From positions 2,927,240 through 2,991,239 of the forward strand of contig NZ_OZ007030.1 in assembly GCF_963931595.1 (NCBI RefSeq): DNA of 64,000 nucleotides, read 5' to 3'. The notes under the pieces are model-generated. The model did no database searches. It was not told where the DNA came from and saw only the letters and a list, made by a program, of their open reading frames with translations. Numbering within the stretch: position 1 is the stretch's first letter; each line of letters begins with the position of its first letter. The stretch comes from an uncultured Subdoligranulum sp. (GTDB lineage Bacteria; Bacillota; Clostridia; Oscillospirales; Ruminococcaceae). Shown one piece after another: positions 38,252 to 47,785 of the stretch. A program made the position numbers and the translations under genes.

Positions 38252-41200
38252 TTAAAACCTCCGCAGTGCGACTGTTTTTACGTTTTCAATGATCTTGTCT
38301 ATGGTATCAAAGGAGAGTTTCAAACCGCGCTCCTTCTCGTAGTGGTAGAACAAGTCATCGATATCTTGGGAAATACGGTCGTGAATGGTTTTGTTGTTGG
38401 TCCAGTCAACCTGACTGTGAGCTGCGATGATTTGGGTAATTGCAATGGACATTTCGGCAGCAAAATCAGATGAAACCTCTGCTTCTTGCGCTTCATCGAA
38501 GATGGCAGACAGGACGCCATAAAAAGCCTGGGCGTGTACATTGTTCTTGATGGACTCTGGGTAGGCGATGGTGCTTTTTCCGGCATGATAATCTTCCATG
38601 ATGGCGCGCATCTTTGCCAGATACTCGGCTTCTGTAATAACTTTTTCTTTGTATTGCTCCAACGCGGTTTTGATACGCTTGGAAAAACTGTCATAGTAGG
38701 CAGGGTTTTCCTGATATTTGGCGCTGATGCTTTTGGTTAGCTTGCTGGTAATGGCATCTGCTTTGGAACGGGCGGAGCCCAGACTTTCCAGTTCGCGCTC
38801 AAAATCATCCTTGTTCAAGATGTCAATGGGGCTGGTGATCTGCTTGAGACCGGCTACCGAAAGATGTGTATCCAGCAAGTTCTGCATTAAGGGTTCATAT
38901 TCCCGGTTGTCGATGGCATCACAATAGCGGATTTTCACGCTGCGGCGCACTTTGGAGAAGAAGGCAAAGGCAGACTGATAGCGTTTCAGCTCCGGTTTTG
39001 GAAGCGCTTCGTAGGCCTGCTCTGCATTTAATACCAAGTTAAGGGCGCGGCCAAAGGCGCACAGACGGTTGTAGAAGGTCTCGCGGCGTTTATCATCTGC
39101 CAGTGAAACTTCCACGGCTTCAGAGTCCTGCGGATTCTCCAGGGAAGCAAATAGTTCCGTGAGTTGAGTGTAGGCCTCCCGCAGCGACCCGATGGACGAC
39201 ATGACATCCACCACAACACCTTTGAGATCGCCACTGTCGAAGTTTTCGAGTCCGGCACCGCTGTACAGATCCATAGCGGTATCCAGCTTTTCAATAAGGC
39301 CACGATAATCCACGATCAAACCGTAGTCTTTTCCTTCACACAAACGGTTGGTGCGGGCAATGGCCTGTAACAGGCCGTGCTCCTTCAACTCCTTATCGAT
39401 GTACAAAACCTGGCAGATAGGGGCGTCAAACCCTGTCAGCAATTTGCTGCAGACGATCAGAATGTCGATGTCACCGGCGCAGAACTGGTTCTTCATAGAC
39501 TCTTCGTAGGTGTCGGCATCGCCATACCGATTCATCATCTTATTCCAGTAAGCCAAAACTTTGTCGTCGGTACCCTCATCTGCATCGTCGACGCTTTCCC
39601 GCATATCCGGCGGGGAAATCACAACAGCACAGTTCAAATCCCCGAATTGTTCAAAACATTCCAGATAGCGTACAGCGTCCCGCTTATAATTGGTGGCCAG
39701 CATGGCTTTGAAACCGGTGGCTTTGAATCCTTCGATGAAGTGGTTGTTGATATCCAACGCGATACGCTTGATTCGGGCATTGGTGGAGGTAAGACGGCGG
39801 ATGCTGCTCCATTTACGGGAAAGATCATCCCGCTGGGCTTCGGTAAGTCTCTTAGTAGTCTGTTGGAACCAAAGGTCGATGTTTTCCTCATCCACGTTCT
39901 GATCTACAAAACGACCTTCATAGATCAGCGGAACAATCGCACCATCGTCCACACCGTCCTGAATGGTGTATTTGTGAATCAGCTTTCCAAACTTGGCCAC
40001 GGTGTTTTTCTCTTTTTTCATGAGAGGCGTGCCGGTAAAACCGATGTAGCAGGCATTGGGGAAGACCGTGCGCATGCGAGTGGCCAGCAATCCATAGTTG
40101 GAACGATGACTTTCATCCACCAGGAGAAAGACATCCCGGGACAGATTCTTGTGCTCCAGCTTTTCTGCCGTGTTGAACTTGTTGATAATGGTGGTGATCA
40201 CATCGGCACGGCCATCCTGCAACAGGTCTACCAGATTGCGTCCGCTGGTGGCCCGGGCGGGATTCAGACGGGTGTGAGAGAAGGTGGCGGCAATCTGACG
40301 ATCCAGCTCTTTGCGGTCAGTAACGATGATGACCCGGGGATGGCAGGAGGAAAGCTCCATCAGCAGATATTTGGCCAGCATAACCATCGTCAGGCTCTTG
40401 CCGCTGCCTTGCGTATGCCAGATGACGCCGCTTTGCCGGTTGCCTTTTTCATCGGGTTGCTGGATAGTTTTGATAATCTCCTGAATGGCAAAATACTGCT
40501 GGTAGCGGCAGATTTTTTTCGCGTTGGCATCAAACAGAACAAAGTAGCGGATCAGCTCCATCACACGGGCAGGGGTGAAAAGAGAAATCAGGTTACGGTC
40601 CTGCTCGGTGGGAATGCGGTCATGGATATACCGGGCAAGGGCATCTTTCAGAAAGTCAGTGTCCTGCTCTTTCCACACGGTCCAGAATTTTTTGGGCGTG
40701 CCTGCGGTGGCATATTTTACGCTGTTTTTGTTGGTGGCCAGTACAATCTGGGCAAACTTGTACAGCTGGGGAATGTATTCTTTCTGCTGGTTGCGGATGT
40801 TCTGTTCCACAGCCTGCTCTACACTGATCTGTGGTGCTTTGCACTCGATGACGGCAAAAGGAATGCCGTTGATAAACAGAACCAGATCCGGCCGGGCGTT
40901 GTGCAGCTTATCACGGCTGTCAACGGCGAATTCTTCGGTTACATGGAACAGGTTGTTTTCTGGATGCTCCCAGTCGATATACCGCAGGTTGAAACTGAGT
41001 ATTTTCCCTTCGCCCACGGTCTCGGGGTAGCTTTTGCCCAAAAGCAGCGCATCGTAGATCTTTTCGCTGGCGCGCACCAGACCGTCCGTGAGGGGCTCGT
41101 CCAGATCGTCCATGGCACGTTCGATGTTGGCAGCGGAAAATTCATTTTCCGCACCGGCAAATGTGTACCGGTTCAGACGGCGCAGCTGTCCGCGCAGAAT

Positions 41201-41356
41201 GTCTTTCAGCAGCACATGATACCGGCTGCCGCGCTGCGCTTCGCAGTCTTGCGGCGAAATATAGGTATACCCCATGGACTGCAACAGATCGAGCGCAGGC
41301 TGCTGGCTGGCAGTCTTTTCACTATACAAATCGGTTGTGATGGGAAAATCCCTCAT
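38252..41356 (-). CDS. hsdR: Type I restriction enzyme HsdR, endonuclease/translocase subunit
   Basis: The 1,034-residue protein has the N-terminal PD-(D/E)xK nuclease with RPDLVLFINGIPFAVIECKAP (Asp157, Glu171, Lys173). The SF2 motor has Walker A WHTQGSGKS at about 313-321, LLVDESH at 412-417, IGFTGTPL and the C-terminal helicase motifs (LLTGFDAP, QAIARTNR). The C-terminal part is a helical domain for binding the methyltransferase. It cleaves unmodified DNA after ATP-driven translocation. The start overlaps the stop of a membrane-protein gene by ATGA, an unusual partner. All key residues are present, so it should be functional. Confidence 0.95.
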   Translation of the reverse strand: MRDFPITTDLYSEKTASQQPALDLLQSMGYTYISPQDCEAQRGSRYHVLLKDILRGQLRRLNRYTFAGAENEFSAANIERAMDDLDEPLTDGLVRASEKIYDALLLGKSYPETVGEGKILSFNLRYIDWEHPENNLFHVTEEFAVDSRDKLHNARPDLVLFINGIPFAVIECKAPQISVEQAVEQNIRNQQKEYIPQLYKFAQIVLATNKNSVKYATAGTPKKFWTVWKEQDTDFLKDALARYIHDRIPTEQDRNLISLFTPARVMELIRYFVLFDANAKKICRYQQYFAIQEIIKTIQQPDEKGNRQSGVIWHTQGSGKSLTMVMLAKYLLMELSSCHPRVIIVTDRKELDRQIAATFSHTRLNPARATSGRNLVDLLQDGRADVITTIINKFNTAEKLEHKNLSRDVFLLVDESHRSNYGLLATRMRTVFPNACYIGFTGTPLMKKEKNTVAKFGKLIHKYTIQDGVDDGAIVPLIYEGRFVDQNVDEENIDLWFQQTTKRLTEAQRDDLSRKWSSIRRLTSTNARIKRIALDINNHFIEGFKATGFKAMLATNYKRDAVRYLECFEQFGDLNCAVVISPPDMRESVDDADEGTDDKVLAYWNKMMNRYGDADTYEESMKNQFCAGDIDILIVCSKLLTGFDAPICQVLYIDKELKEHGLLQAIARTNRLCEGKDYGLIVDYRGLIEKLDTAMDLYSGAGLENFDSGDLKGVVVDVMSSIGSLREAYTQLTELFASLENPQDSEAVEVSLADDKRRETFYNRLCAFGRALNLVLNAEQAYEALPKPELKRYQSAFAFFSKVRRSVKIRYCDAIDNREYEPLMQNLLDTHLSVAGLKQITSPIDILNKDDFERELESLGSARSKADAITSKLTKSISAKYQENPAYYDSFSKRIKTALEQYKEKVITEAEYLAKMRAIMEDYHAGKSTIAYPESIKNNVHAQAFYGVLSAIFDEAQEAEVSSDFAAEMSIAITQIIAAHSQVDWTNNKTIHDRISQDIDDLFYHYEKERGLKLSFDTIDKIIENVKTVALRRF

Positions 41357-42414
41357 GAATGGTCTCCTTTTTCCCAGATGACATCTTCAAATTGGTGCTG
41401 TTGTATTGTTAAATCATCGCTCTGTAAAACCCGCTGCGAAGACAACTCAATGGTAATGGTGGAATCGTTAATTCGCGCTTCCGTCAGGACATATTGGGAG
41501 TCATGGCGATAGGCAACCACATAGGAAGATTGTGAATCTGTATAGATCCAGAAAGTGTTTTCTGTAGTTGTGATGGCTGTAAAGCATAGAAGGGAAATCT
41601 CTGTGATAAACACTGTAACAACAAAGATTATGTAATGGGAAACGCTTTGGTCAGAAAGCCGGTGTTTTTTCCTTTTCCTTGTCAATAAAGCACTGCATTT
41701 TCCGATACACTTAGTAAACTCTTCTTTGGTTAGCATACTTTCAGTATGGATGGAAGGGTTCTTTTTTGCTTGTCGGAGAGACTTTCTGAGTTTTGAGCTT
41801 GGCAAAAAGTCCTTGACCTCGGACTTGGCAAGGGTACGGGTGAAGAATAAAAGCATGATAAGTACCAATATCCATGCTACTATCAATAGAGGTGAAAAAG
41901 AAAAAAGATTATCTGTAAGAAGGAGGTGAACAAAGATAACAAGGACGTAGATGAAAAGAGCAAGGACACTTTTTGCAACTACTAGAATGATCCATCCATT
42001 CCGTTGCATTTGAATACCCGTTTCTGTAAGTTGTTTTTCTAAGGTTGGGAAGTACTTTGTTTCGCCGTTGAGGTGGGTGCAGTGCAAGTAAGTAAGAAGA
42101 GCTGAGAACGAAAAAGAATTTTCGAAAATATTCAGCAGTATATTACAGAGTCCAAGTACAAGTAGGATATACAGCAAGGAGAGTGCAGGGTAATAAATAG
42201 CATTCCCTTCAAAAGGAAGGCCCCACTTTAGTATATTGATGTTCCATTTTTGCAATTTGATATATTGGTACAAAAATGCCAGAGCATTGGCGACAACCGC
42301 TAATACGGCTGTCAAGACAGAAACGGCGGACAATAATATACCTGGATGCCCTTTAAAATAATTATAAATGCGGTAAGTTTCTTCATTGGTGGAAGGCTTT
42401 TTTTCAATTTCCAT
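41353..42414 (-). CDS. Membrane protein translationally coupled to hsdR
   Basis: The 353-residue protein has hydrophobic spans at about residues 26-50, 73-97, 140-166, 175-192 and 261-281, a basic cytoplasmic stretch at 194-256 (KSEVKDFLPSSKLRKSLRQAKK and TRKRKKHR) and a C-terminal 70-residue polar domain. The first 20 residues are charged, with no cleavable signal. I do not recognise the family. Its stop overlaps the hsdR start, so both proteins come from one message in fixed ratio. A TATAAT at 42444-42449 on the minus strand may give it a separate promoter. A membrane-located accessory of restriction or an unrelated defence protein are both possible. Confidence 0.65.
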   Translation of the reverse strand: MEIEKKPSTNEETYRIYNYFKGHPGILLSAVSVLTAVLAVVANALAFLYQYIKLQKWNINILKWGLPFEGNAIYYPALSLLYILLVLGLCNILLNIFENSFSFSALLTYLHCTHLNGETKYFPTLEKQLTETGIQMQRNGWIILVVAKSVLALFIYVLVIFVHLLLTDNLFSFSPLLIVAWILVLIMLLFFTRTLAKSEVKDFLPSSKLRKSLRQAKKNPSIHTESMLTKEEFTKCIGKCSALLTRKRKKHRLSDQSVSHYIIFVVTVFITEISLLCFTAITTTENTFWIYTDSQSSYVVAYRHDSQYVLTEARINDSTITIELSSQRVLQSDDLTIQQHQFEDVIWEKGDHS

Positions 42415-42556
42415 CTGGTAAACCTCACAGAAGATGTTGGAAAATTATAGGGGAAAACGATCTCGACCGTGTGATCCTTTTAATCAAGAAATAAAGTGAT
42501 AAAACGTGACTACACAAAATGGCAATAGGCTTCCTTTGAATGGGAACTACAAGCAG

Positions 42557-43378
42557 TTATTTTTTCTCGAATGTCCCATGAACGCACAAGCTACATAAAG
42601 ATCGGTACTTTAAAAGCCCGGTAAAAGCACTTTTTTGAATTCGCCCTTGAGAGTGGAGAAGATTGTAAATATCATCGCTTTTATTGTCGAATGAAGGCCC
42701 TTCCATCACTGTTATTGAAGAAAGAACAGAATCTGGAATCTTTATCATGATTTTTTCATTACCATCAACAACATAAGGTAACTCGATGCGGATCCTGACT
42801 TCATTTTCATATCGCCAAGCAGCATTTTTTATATATCCAGTCATTTGAGGAAAGGTATCTACACCGTTAAGGGCAGGAACATTAACGGTTTCAAGAGTTT
42901 TGTTCTGGTGGGAGAGAAGTAGGTTATCACTACGTGCTTCACCACTGACATACACAATGTCATTCAATGTAACATCGGCATGTATGGAATCGATGGGGGC
43001 ACCATCCCATATGTACACCTCTTTGATTGCGTGAATCCAATTTAACATTTCTGTTTTGGGAATAGCAATTCGAATGGCATCTGATGCAGGCTGACCGTAT
43101 AACCCCCACATGGCCATGTTCTCACTATAACCGTAAGCAAAACTGCCAATATAGGTCTTATCCCATATTGGCGGCGCACCTTTCATGAAAGCTTCCTGTT
43201 GATCGTTAATATTCAAAGAGTTCCCTCGGGTTAGCAAGAAAGATGAATTCTCGTATATTTTCAAAAAGCTGTCCCAAGAAGTATAGTGATAGTAATAAGT
43301 GTGGCTTTCGCCCTTGTCCTTCAAGTAAGATATCAAGGCGTCAACGTCAGTCACGTCTTTCAGCTGCTTTGCACACAT
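42557..43378 (-). CDS. DUF2971-like protein in the RM island
   Basis: The 273-residue protein starts at ATG 43378 with GGGAGG 7 nt upstream. YYYHYTSWDSFLKIYENSSFLLTR, ENMAMWGLYGQ, and WRYENEVRIRIELPY are the three blocks of the DUF2971 family, in which the Y-H-Y-T, M-W-x-x-Y and E-x-E-x-R segments are conserved. The function is unknown; members are common in mobile elements and defence islands. The gene is low in GC and is separated by 70 and 142 nt from its neighbours, so it may be an independent insertion between the two tight RM blocks. Confidence 0.65.
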   Translation of the reverse strand: MCAKQLKDVTDVDALISYLKDKGESHTYYYHYTSWDSFLKIYENSSFLLTRGNSLNINDQQEAFMKGAPPIWDKTYIGSFAYGYSENMAMWGLYGQPASDAIRIAIPKTEMLNWIHAIKEVYIWDGAPIDSIHADVTLNDIVYVSGEARSDNLLLSHQNKTLETVNVPALNGVDTFPQMTGYIKNAAWRYENEVRIRIELPYVVDGNEKIMIKIPDSVLSSITVMEGPSFDNKSDDIYNLLHSQGRIQKSAFTGLLKYRSLCSLCVHGTFEKK

Positions 43379-43448
43379 ATATATTCCTCCCTTGGCGTAG
43401 AGCGTAGATATATTAATAGGGCCGGACAAGCGCATAATGATAACCGAA

Positions 43449-44006
43449 TTATGGTTTTTTTACATGCTTTTCTATCTCATCTTTTATGATACGGCTTTCT
43501 GTTTTGCAGAGAATGGTTTGTTGATCATCGGAATAATAGAAAAAGGTGCGCTCATCCGGATTTGAAGCAAAAGCTTTCTCCATGAACCGGTCTACGGCAT
43601 ATTCGTATTTATCCTTATCGACATCTACAGGCAAAATAAAGCGATTGTTATCAATGACAAATTGAATATTGGCAGGAGATTTTTCGATTTTACCACCTTG
43701 TATCTTGTAGAAGGGGTGATGGTGAAAACGCTTCCAAATCAGTCTGCATAGGTATATGATCCCGTCATAACATGCACTGCTTGCCAATCCTTGGCACAGT
43801 GCAGTCTGTGTTTCCGGTGCCAGCAGAATTTGCAGCACAGGGAAAAACCATTCAAAAGGAGAATTTAAGAATTGTGGTTTTGAATCTTGTTCGATTTTTA
43901 AATGGAGATTGTAAGGAACAAGACTGTTTTCGATTTCTTCGATTTCGTCTTTCTGAAAACAGTCGCAAATGCATTGGATTATTACATCTGGAGCAGTTGT
44001 GTTCAT
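43449..44006 (-). CDS. Hypothetical protein in the RM island
   Basis: The 185-residue protein, counted from ATG 44006, has no membrane span. It contains PDVIIQCICDCFQKDEIEEIENSL, a hydrophobic middle (FEWFFPVLQILLAPETQTAL) and a basic end (RIIKDEIEKHVKKP). I do not recognise the family. Its neighbour downstream is the DUF2971 gene (70 nt away), and the two could form a pair. Ribosome binding is weak at either possible start, so the N-terminus is uncertain by about 22 residues. Confidence 0.5.
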   Translation of the reverse strand: MNTTAPDVIIQCICDCFQKDEIEEIENSLVPYNLHLKIEQDSKPQFLNSPFEWFFPVLQILLAPETQTALCQGLASSACYDGIIYLCRLIWKRFHHHPFYKIQGGKIEKSPANIQFVIDNNRFILPVDVDKDKYEYAVDRFMEKAFASNPDERTFFYYSDDQQTILCKTESRIIKDEIEKHVKKP

Positions 44007-44115
44007 AATTTTACCCTGTACTTTCAGTTGGTAACAATGAGAGTTGGTGCATAAGAACGCTTTGGATGACAAATGCCTGGACCAAGACTATAACATAAAG
44101 TGTCGGTTAGGAGTG

Positions 44116-44772
44116 CTATGGCTTTATACCATACTTCTCTTCAATCTTTTTTAAAAATTGCTCCTGTTGTTTAGGCTTTATGAAGAGATAGTCAAATAGC
44201 TCCAAGATCAATTCCAACATGATATCGGACTCGCCCTTTTCTACTTCGACAACTTCTCCGGTATTGGTACTCTTCTTAGGGTGGGCGCCAAAGTTGGCAA
44301 CACGACGCATGATTTGGAGCATGGTAATTAGATTAGAAGGAACTTCGCTTCTTTTTTCAAGCTCGTCCAATTCTTGCTCAAGGTTCCTTTTTTCAATGTG
44401 CAGTTCTTCGTGCAGTAACATTTGCAGTAAGTACCGGCTTAGCGTTGCACTGGAACGAGGGCTAATGTTATTGACAAGCTCGCTTTCATGGAACAAACTT
44501 GCGTATTTTGGGGGAATTAAAGGATCTAGTATAGTGGGCTTTTCCTGGGGAGGGTACAGACGTTGCTCCGTTTCGATAGATAAAATTACGTCACCCTGAG
44601 GGCCGAAACCTAATACTTTACCGCTTTTCATGACAACAATGGGCTTTTTACACTCGGGGCAAAAACCGACTTCTATAGTGACACCAGGACTGCCATAAGT
44701 GCTTTCCTGATCGAAGAAGTCGTAAGTATCAGTTTCCAAATGGATACCTGTTCCACAATTGGGACATTTCAT
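44116..44772 (-). CDS. DUF4145 protein with N-terminal zinc ribbon
   Basis: The 218-residue protein begins MKCPNCGTGIHLETDTYDFFDQ and has CPECKKPIVV, a two-CxxC zinc ribbon. The rest is helical, with YASLFHESELVNNISPRSSATLSRYLLQMLLHEEL and RRVANFGAHP, as in DUF4145, a HEPN-like domain. DUF4145 is often attached to or encoded beside type I restriction subunits. Many HEPN domains are RNases or nucleotide-binding; here the RxxxxH-like N-F-G-A-H-P piece is present. It starts 4 nt after the hsdS stop, hence the same operon. Confidence 0.75.
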   Translation of the reverse strand: MKCPNCGTGIHLETDTYDFFDQESTYGSPGVTIEVGFCPECKKPIVVMKSGKVLGFGPQGDVILSIETEQRLYPPQEKPTILDPLIPPKYASLFHESELVNNISPRSSATLSRYLLQMLLHEELHIEKRNLEQELDELEKRSEVPSNLITMLQIMRRVANFGAHPKKSTNTGEVVEVEKGESDIMLELILELFDYLFIKPKQQEQFLKKIEEKYGIKP

Positions 44773-44776
44773 CCGA

Positions 44777-46024
44777 TCACCTCGTTACTCTCACAATCCC
44801 TGTCAGCAAAAGCTGCATCAGGGCTTTTTTCTTTTGCTTCTCCTGCTCGATATCCTGACGAAGCAGGTCGATTTCCCGGTCGGCAGTGGACAGGACTTTG
44901 GCGATGGCGGTTTGCTCGTTGAGAGATGGATATGGGATTTTTATGCGTCCGAAGTCCTCGTAACTAATTTGTTTTCCATCGCGTATGCCATATACAGCGA
45001 TATTTAAACGATTGATGTAGTCTGTGCTTTTAAAAAACTGTTTGTAATACTCGTCAGATATTTTTTCGATGGATTTCAATACTGTATAAGCGGGACTTAC
45101 GATGCCAGTATAGTCTGAATATTCTATACCGCCTTGAAATGAACGCAAGCTGATGACGAAATTCCCTTTTTCAACTTTTTTATAGGAGGAAAGCGAATCT
45201 GCCTCGTATTTTATATCGATACCAACCTGATCCCGAGGAACAATACCGCGATCTTGCGTTGAAGACAAAACTTGTAGATCCCCAGAATGTTTTTTGTCCG
45301 TTATACTTTTGAATATTTCGCGTGCTGGTATATATTTCCAGACACCTTCAAAACCGGGTAGCCGCCTTTTGCCTGTCAGCAACTGCTGCATGATATATTT
45401 TTTCTGCTGTTGCTTTTCGGCTAGGCGTTTCTCTTTCAATACAATGATAGAATCTTGCGCAGAAAGGATATCAACAATACTTCTCCGTTCGCTGCGACCA
45501 GGGAGCGGGATGACATAATTTCCCAATGAATCAACTTGAACGCGTTTCTGCCCTGCGGACCCAGTCATTTCTCGTTCTAATTTTTGCCGAAAAGAGTGAG
45601 AAATGGTGTGGTAAAAAATAAAATCACCATCTTTTTTGTTTCGTAGAACATGAAATTCAGTGCTGCCAAAACCTGTTTCGGTTTGAAGCGTTTTGGTGTT
45701 GGCGCCTTTCCCGTTTTCAAAGCAAGGAGTGATTTTAGCAACGAGAATATCACCTCTTTCAAAAGGGGTAAGGCCGCTTTTGATCTGGTGTATATCCATT
45801 TTGTGCTGAGCTATAATATGGCCACTGTCGTCAACGTCTGACATTCCAAGAAAGGTGGTCTGTGCCGGTTCCTTTTTCTTTCGGGGGGGATTGATTTCGC
45901 AGATATCTTTTAGCTTTTTGGGCTCCCAGCTGTCGGGAATGATTCCAACTATGGCTTTTTTATACTCTTCCGGCACCTCGCCCCGACGGATCTGCTCTAT
46001 GCGCCGTTTGATTTCTGGATTCAT
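44777..46024 (-). CDS. hsdS: Type I RM specificity subunit HsdS with two target-recognition domains
   Basis: The 415-residue protein has two TRDs, each followed by a conserved helix with the pattern IVDILSAQDSIIVLKEKRLAEKQQQKK and IAKVLSTADREIDLLRQDIEQEKQKKK, and each ending LLTGKRRLPGF or LLTGIVRV. These repeats give the half-subunit symmetry of HsdS. Each TRD reads one half of a bipartite target. The start is near the stop of the small membrane-protein gene (10 nt). A second, single-TRD subunit is encoded at 49308, so the enzyme may use more than one specificity. Confidence 0.93.
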   Translation of the reverse strand: MNPEIKRRIEQIRRGEVPEEYKKAIVGIIPDSWEPKKLKDICEINPPRKKKEPAQTTFLGMSDVDDSGHIIAQHKMDIHQIKSGLTPFERGDILVAKITPCFENGKGANTKTLQTETGFGSTEFHVLRNKKDGDFIFYHTISHSFRQKLEREMTGSAGQKRVQVDSLGNYVIPLPGRSERRSIVDILSAQDSIIVLKEKRLAEKQQQKKYIMQQLLTGKRRLPGFEGVWKYIPAREIFKSITDKKHSGDLQVLSSTQDRGIVPRDQVGIDIKYEADSLSSYKKVEKGNFVISLRSFQGGIEYSDYTGIVSPAYTVLKSIEKISDEYYKQFFKSTDYINRLNIAVYGIRDGKQISYEDFGRIKIPYPSLNEQTAIAKVLSTADREIDLLRQDIEQEKQKKKALMQLLLTGIVRVTR

Positions 46025-46034
46025 ATACTACCTC

Positions 46035-46751
46035 CTATTGGGTATAACCCAAGGCAAAGAATATTAGGTCAATTACCAGTGGAATAAAAATTCCAAAAAT
46101 ATGTCTTATTTTTAGGCTCTTGCTTAAATAGGAGGGACCGAAGGCAAACTCAACATTTGGATAAGCTTTTTCTATCAGGCCGAAAAGAAAAAGGTTTACT
46201 GACATCAATATCATGCAAGATAGGCCAACTATAGCGGATTCCTGAGAATTGCTGAAGGAGTTTGGAAAGAGCCGGCTTAGTGACCAAGAAAAAATAAGGG
46301 ACTCAACAAGACTGGCGATTGCAGAAACAATATAGTTTGCGAAGGGTGGAAAGGTGATTTTTTGATGTTCCATCTCGTTTATAATGGTTGCCATCTGGTT
46401 ACAGATGGAATTATACCAATCCCGGTCTATGCTACTAATTTCAATTGTACTTTCTGTTGGCAAAAGGAACGAATTGTATATGCGAACTGTGATTCTGCGT
46501 TCAAACTCCTTGGATTTATAGGTGAACCAAAGGCGCTGACTTTGCCTTTTCCTGAATTCATCGCTTGACAATATCGCTACACTATCATTGCCGGTGAGAC
46601 TGCTTTGATCTTCAAATAGAATTTCGTATTCCTCCGTATAATCACCGGTGCGAAACTGTGAGTGAAGCAGGTGCGCTATACGAAGAACATCATCTTCTTT
46701 TATGATCTTCCCTTTGATAGTCAGCGTTTTCTTATACTCGATGTTCCCCAT
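46035..46751 (-). CDS. Membrane protein inside the RM operon
   Basis: The 238-residue protein has a soluble N-terminal ~145 residues with IKGKIIKEDDVLRIAHLL and RRITVRIYNSFLLPTESTIEISSID. Three hydrophobic spans follow, around YIVSAIASLVESLIFSWSL, AIVGLSCMILMSVNLFLFGL and IFGIFIPLVIDLIFFALGY. I do not recognise the family. The second ATG (46751) is chosen because AAGGA lies 9 nt before it. It sits between rhuM and hsdS with spacings of 23 and 10 nt, so it is part of the first tight block of the island. Confidence 0.6.
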   Translation of the reverse strand: MGNIEYKKTLTIKGKIIKEDDVLRIAHLLHSQFRTGDYTEEYEILFEDQSSLTGNDSVAILSSDEFRKRQSQRLWFTYKSKEFERRITVRIYNSFLLPTESTIEISSIDRDWYNSICNQMATIINEMEHQKITFPPFANYIVSAIASLVESLIFSWSLSRLFPNSFSNSQESAIVGLSCMILMSVNLFLFGLIEKAYPNVEFAFGPSYLSKSLKIRHIFGIFIPLVIDLIFFALGYTQ

Positions 46752-46774
46752 GTGTATCATTCCTTAGCTTAAGT

Positions 46775-47785
46775 TCACGGTTTGAGACGTTTTACATCTG
46801 CCGTCAGTTCGTCTACATCGTCCTGGGCTTCGAGCTTACGGCGGTGCGCATCGTACTGTTCGTACTGCGTTAAAGCCAGCTTTTCGGCTACTTCCCGCTT
46901 GACGGTACCGAAGTTTTCCAGGACATCCCGGCCATTGAACCGAAGAAAATCGCCCAACTTATTTTCCCAGTCGGCCATGTGCATGGGATGGCGGCCTTTT
47001 GCCTGCAGTTCCGCGTAGTCCAGGTACATATTGACAATGAGGTTCAGCGTACTGATTTCCTCCTGTGTCATGTAGTTCTTCGCTACGGTGACGTCACCAC
47101 GGCGGACTTTGGCTCCTTTGAAATTGGTAAGGCCCATATTGTCCTTGGAGGCATCGGCCCGTGCGGCGATGATCTCCGGTGCTGTGTGACCGGTAGCTGC
47201 ATATTCCAGCTTGTTCTGCACCGATTTGAAGAAATTTTGGGCGATTGGACTTTTGCTGTCGTAGTCGACAGAGAGGGCGAAGATCTCCTTGACTTTCTGG
47301 TAAACGCGCTTTTCGCTGGCTCGGATGTCCCGAATGCGTTCCAGCAATTCGTCGAAGTAATCTGCGCCAAACTCCTTGGGATTGCGCAGGCGATCATCGT
47401 TCAGGACAAACCCCTTCTTCATGTATTCGGTTAGAATCCCACTGGCCCACCGGCGGAAATGCATACCGACATTGCTGCGCACGCGATAACCAACTGCAAG
47501 AATCATGTCGAGATTGTAATGCTTAATTTCTCGCTGAACCTGTCGGGACCCTTCCTGACGAACTATCCGGAAATTCCGGATAGTTGCCGTTTCGTCTAGT
47601 TCACCGTCTGCAAAGATGTTGCTGATATGTTCGTTAATTGTACGGACATCAACCTGATATAGTTCGGCCATAGAACGCTGGGTCATCCAGATGGTGTCCT
47701 CCTCAAAGTAGACATCGATCTTGGTGTCGCCTTTTTCGTTCTGATAAATCAGGATTTTGCCGGTGTTTTCCAGCTCGTTGCTCAT
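46775..47785 (-). CDS. rhuM: RhuM family protein
   Basis: The 336-residue protein has the RhuM (virulence RhuM/DUF4062-like) pattern: ILIYQNEKGDTKIDVYFEEDTIWMTQRSMAELYQVDVRTINEHISNIF. This is an HTH-like Bro/KilA-type N-domain followed by RIVRQEGSRQVQREIKHYNLDMILAVGYRVRS and a C-terminal Fic/Doc-like neighbour region. Members are frequently embedded in type I RM loci with no settled role. The start overlaps the hsdM stop in ATGA, so the two are coupled. Length is normal for the family. Confidence 0.88.
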   Translation of the reverse strand: MSNELENTGKILIYQNEKGDTKIDVYFEEDTIWMTQRSMAELYQVDVRTINEHISNIFADGELDETATIRNFRIVRQEGSRQVQREIKHYNLDMILAVGYRVRSNVGMHFRRWASGILTEYMKKGFVLNDDRLRNPKEFGADYFDELLERIRDIRASEKRVYQKVKEIFALSVDYDSKSPIAQNFFKSVQNKLEYAATGHTAPEIIAARADASKDNMGLTNFKGAKVRRGDVTVAKNYMTQEEISTLNLIVNMYLDYAELQAKGRHPMHMADWENKLGDFLRFNGRDVLENFGTVKREVAEKLALTQYEQYDAHRRKLEAQDDVDELTADVKRLKP

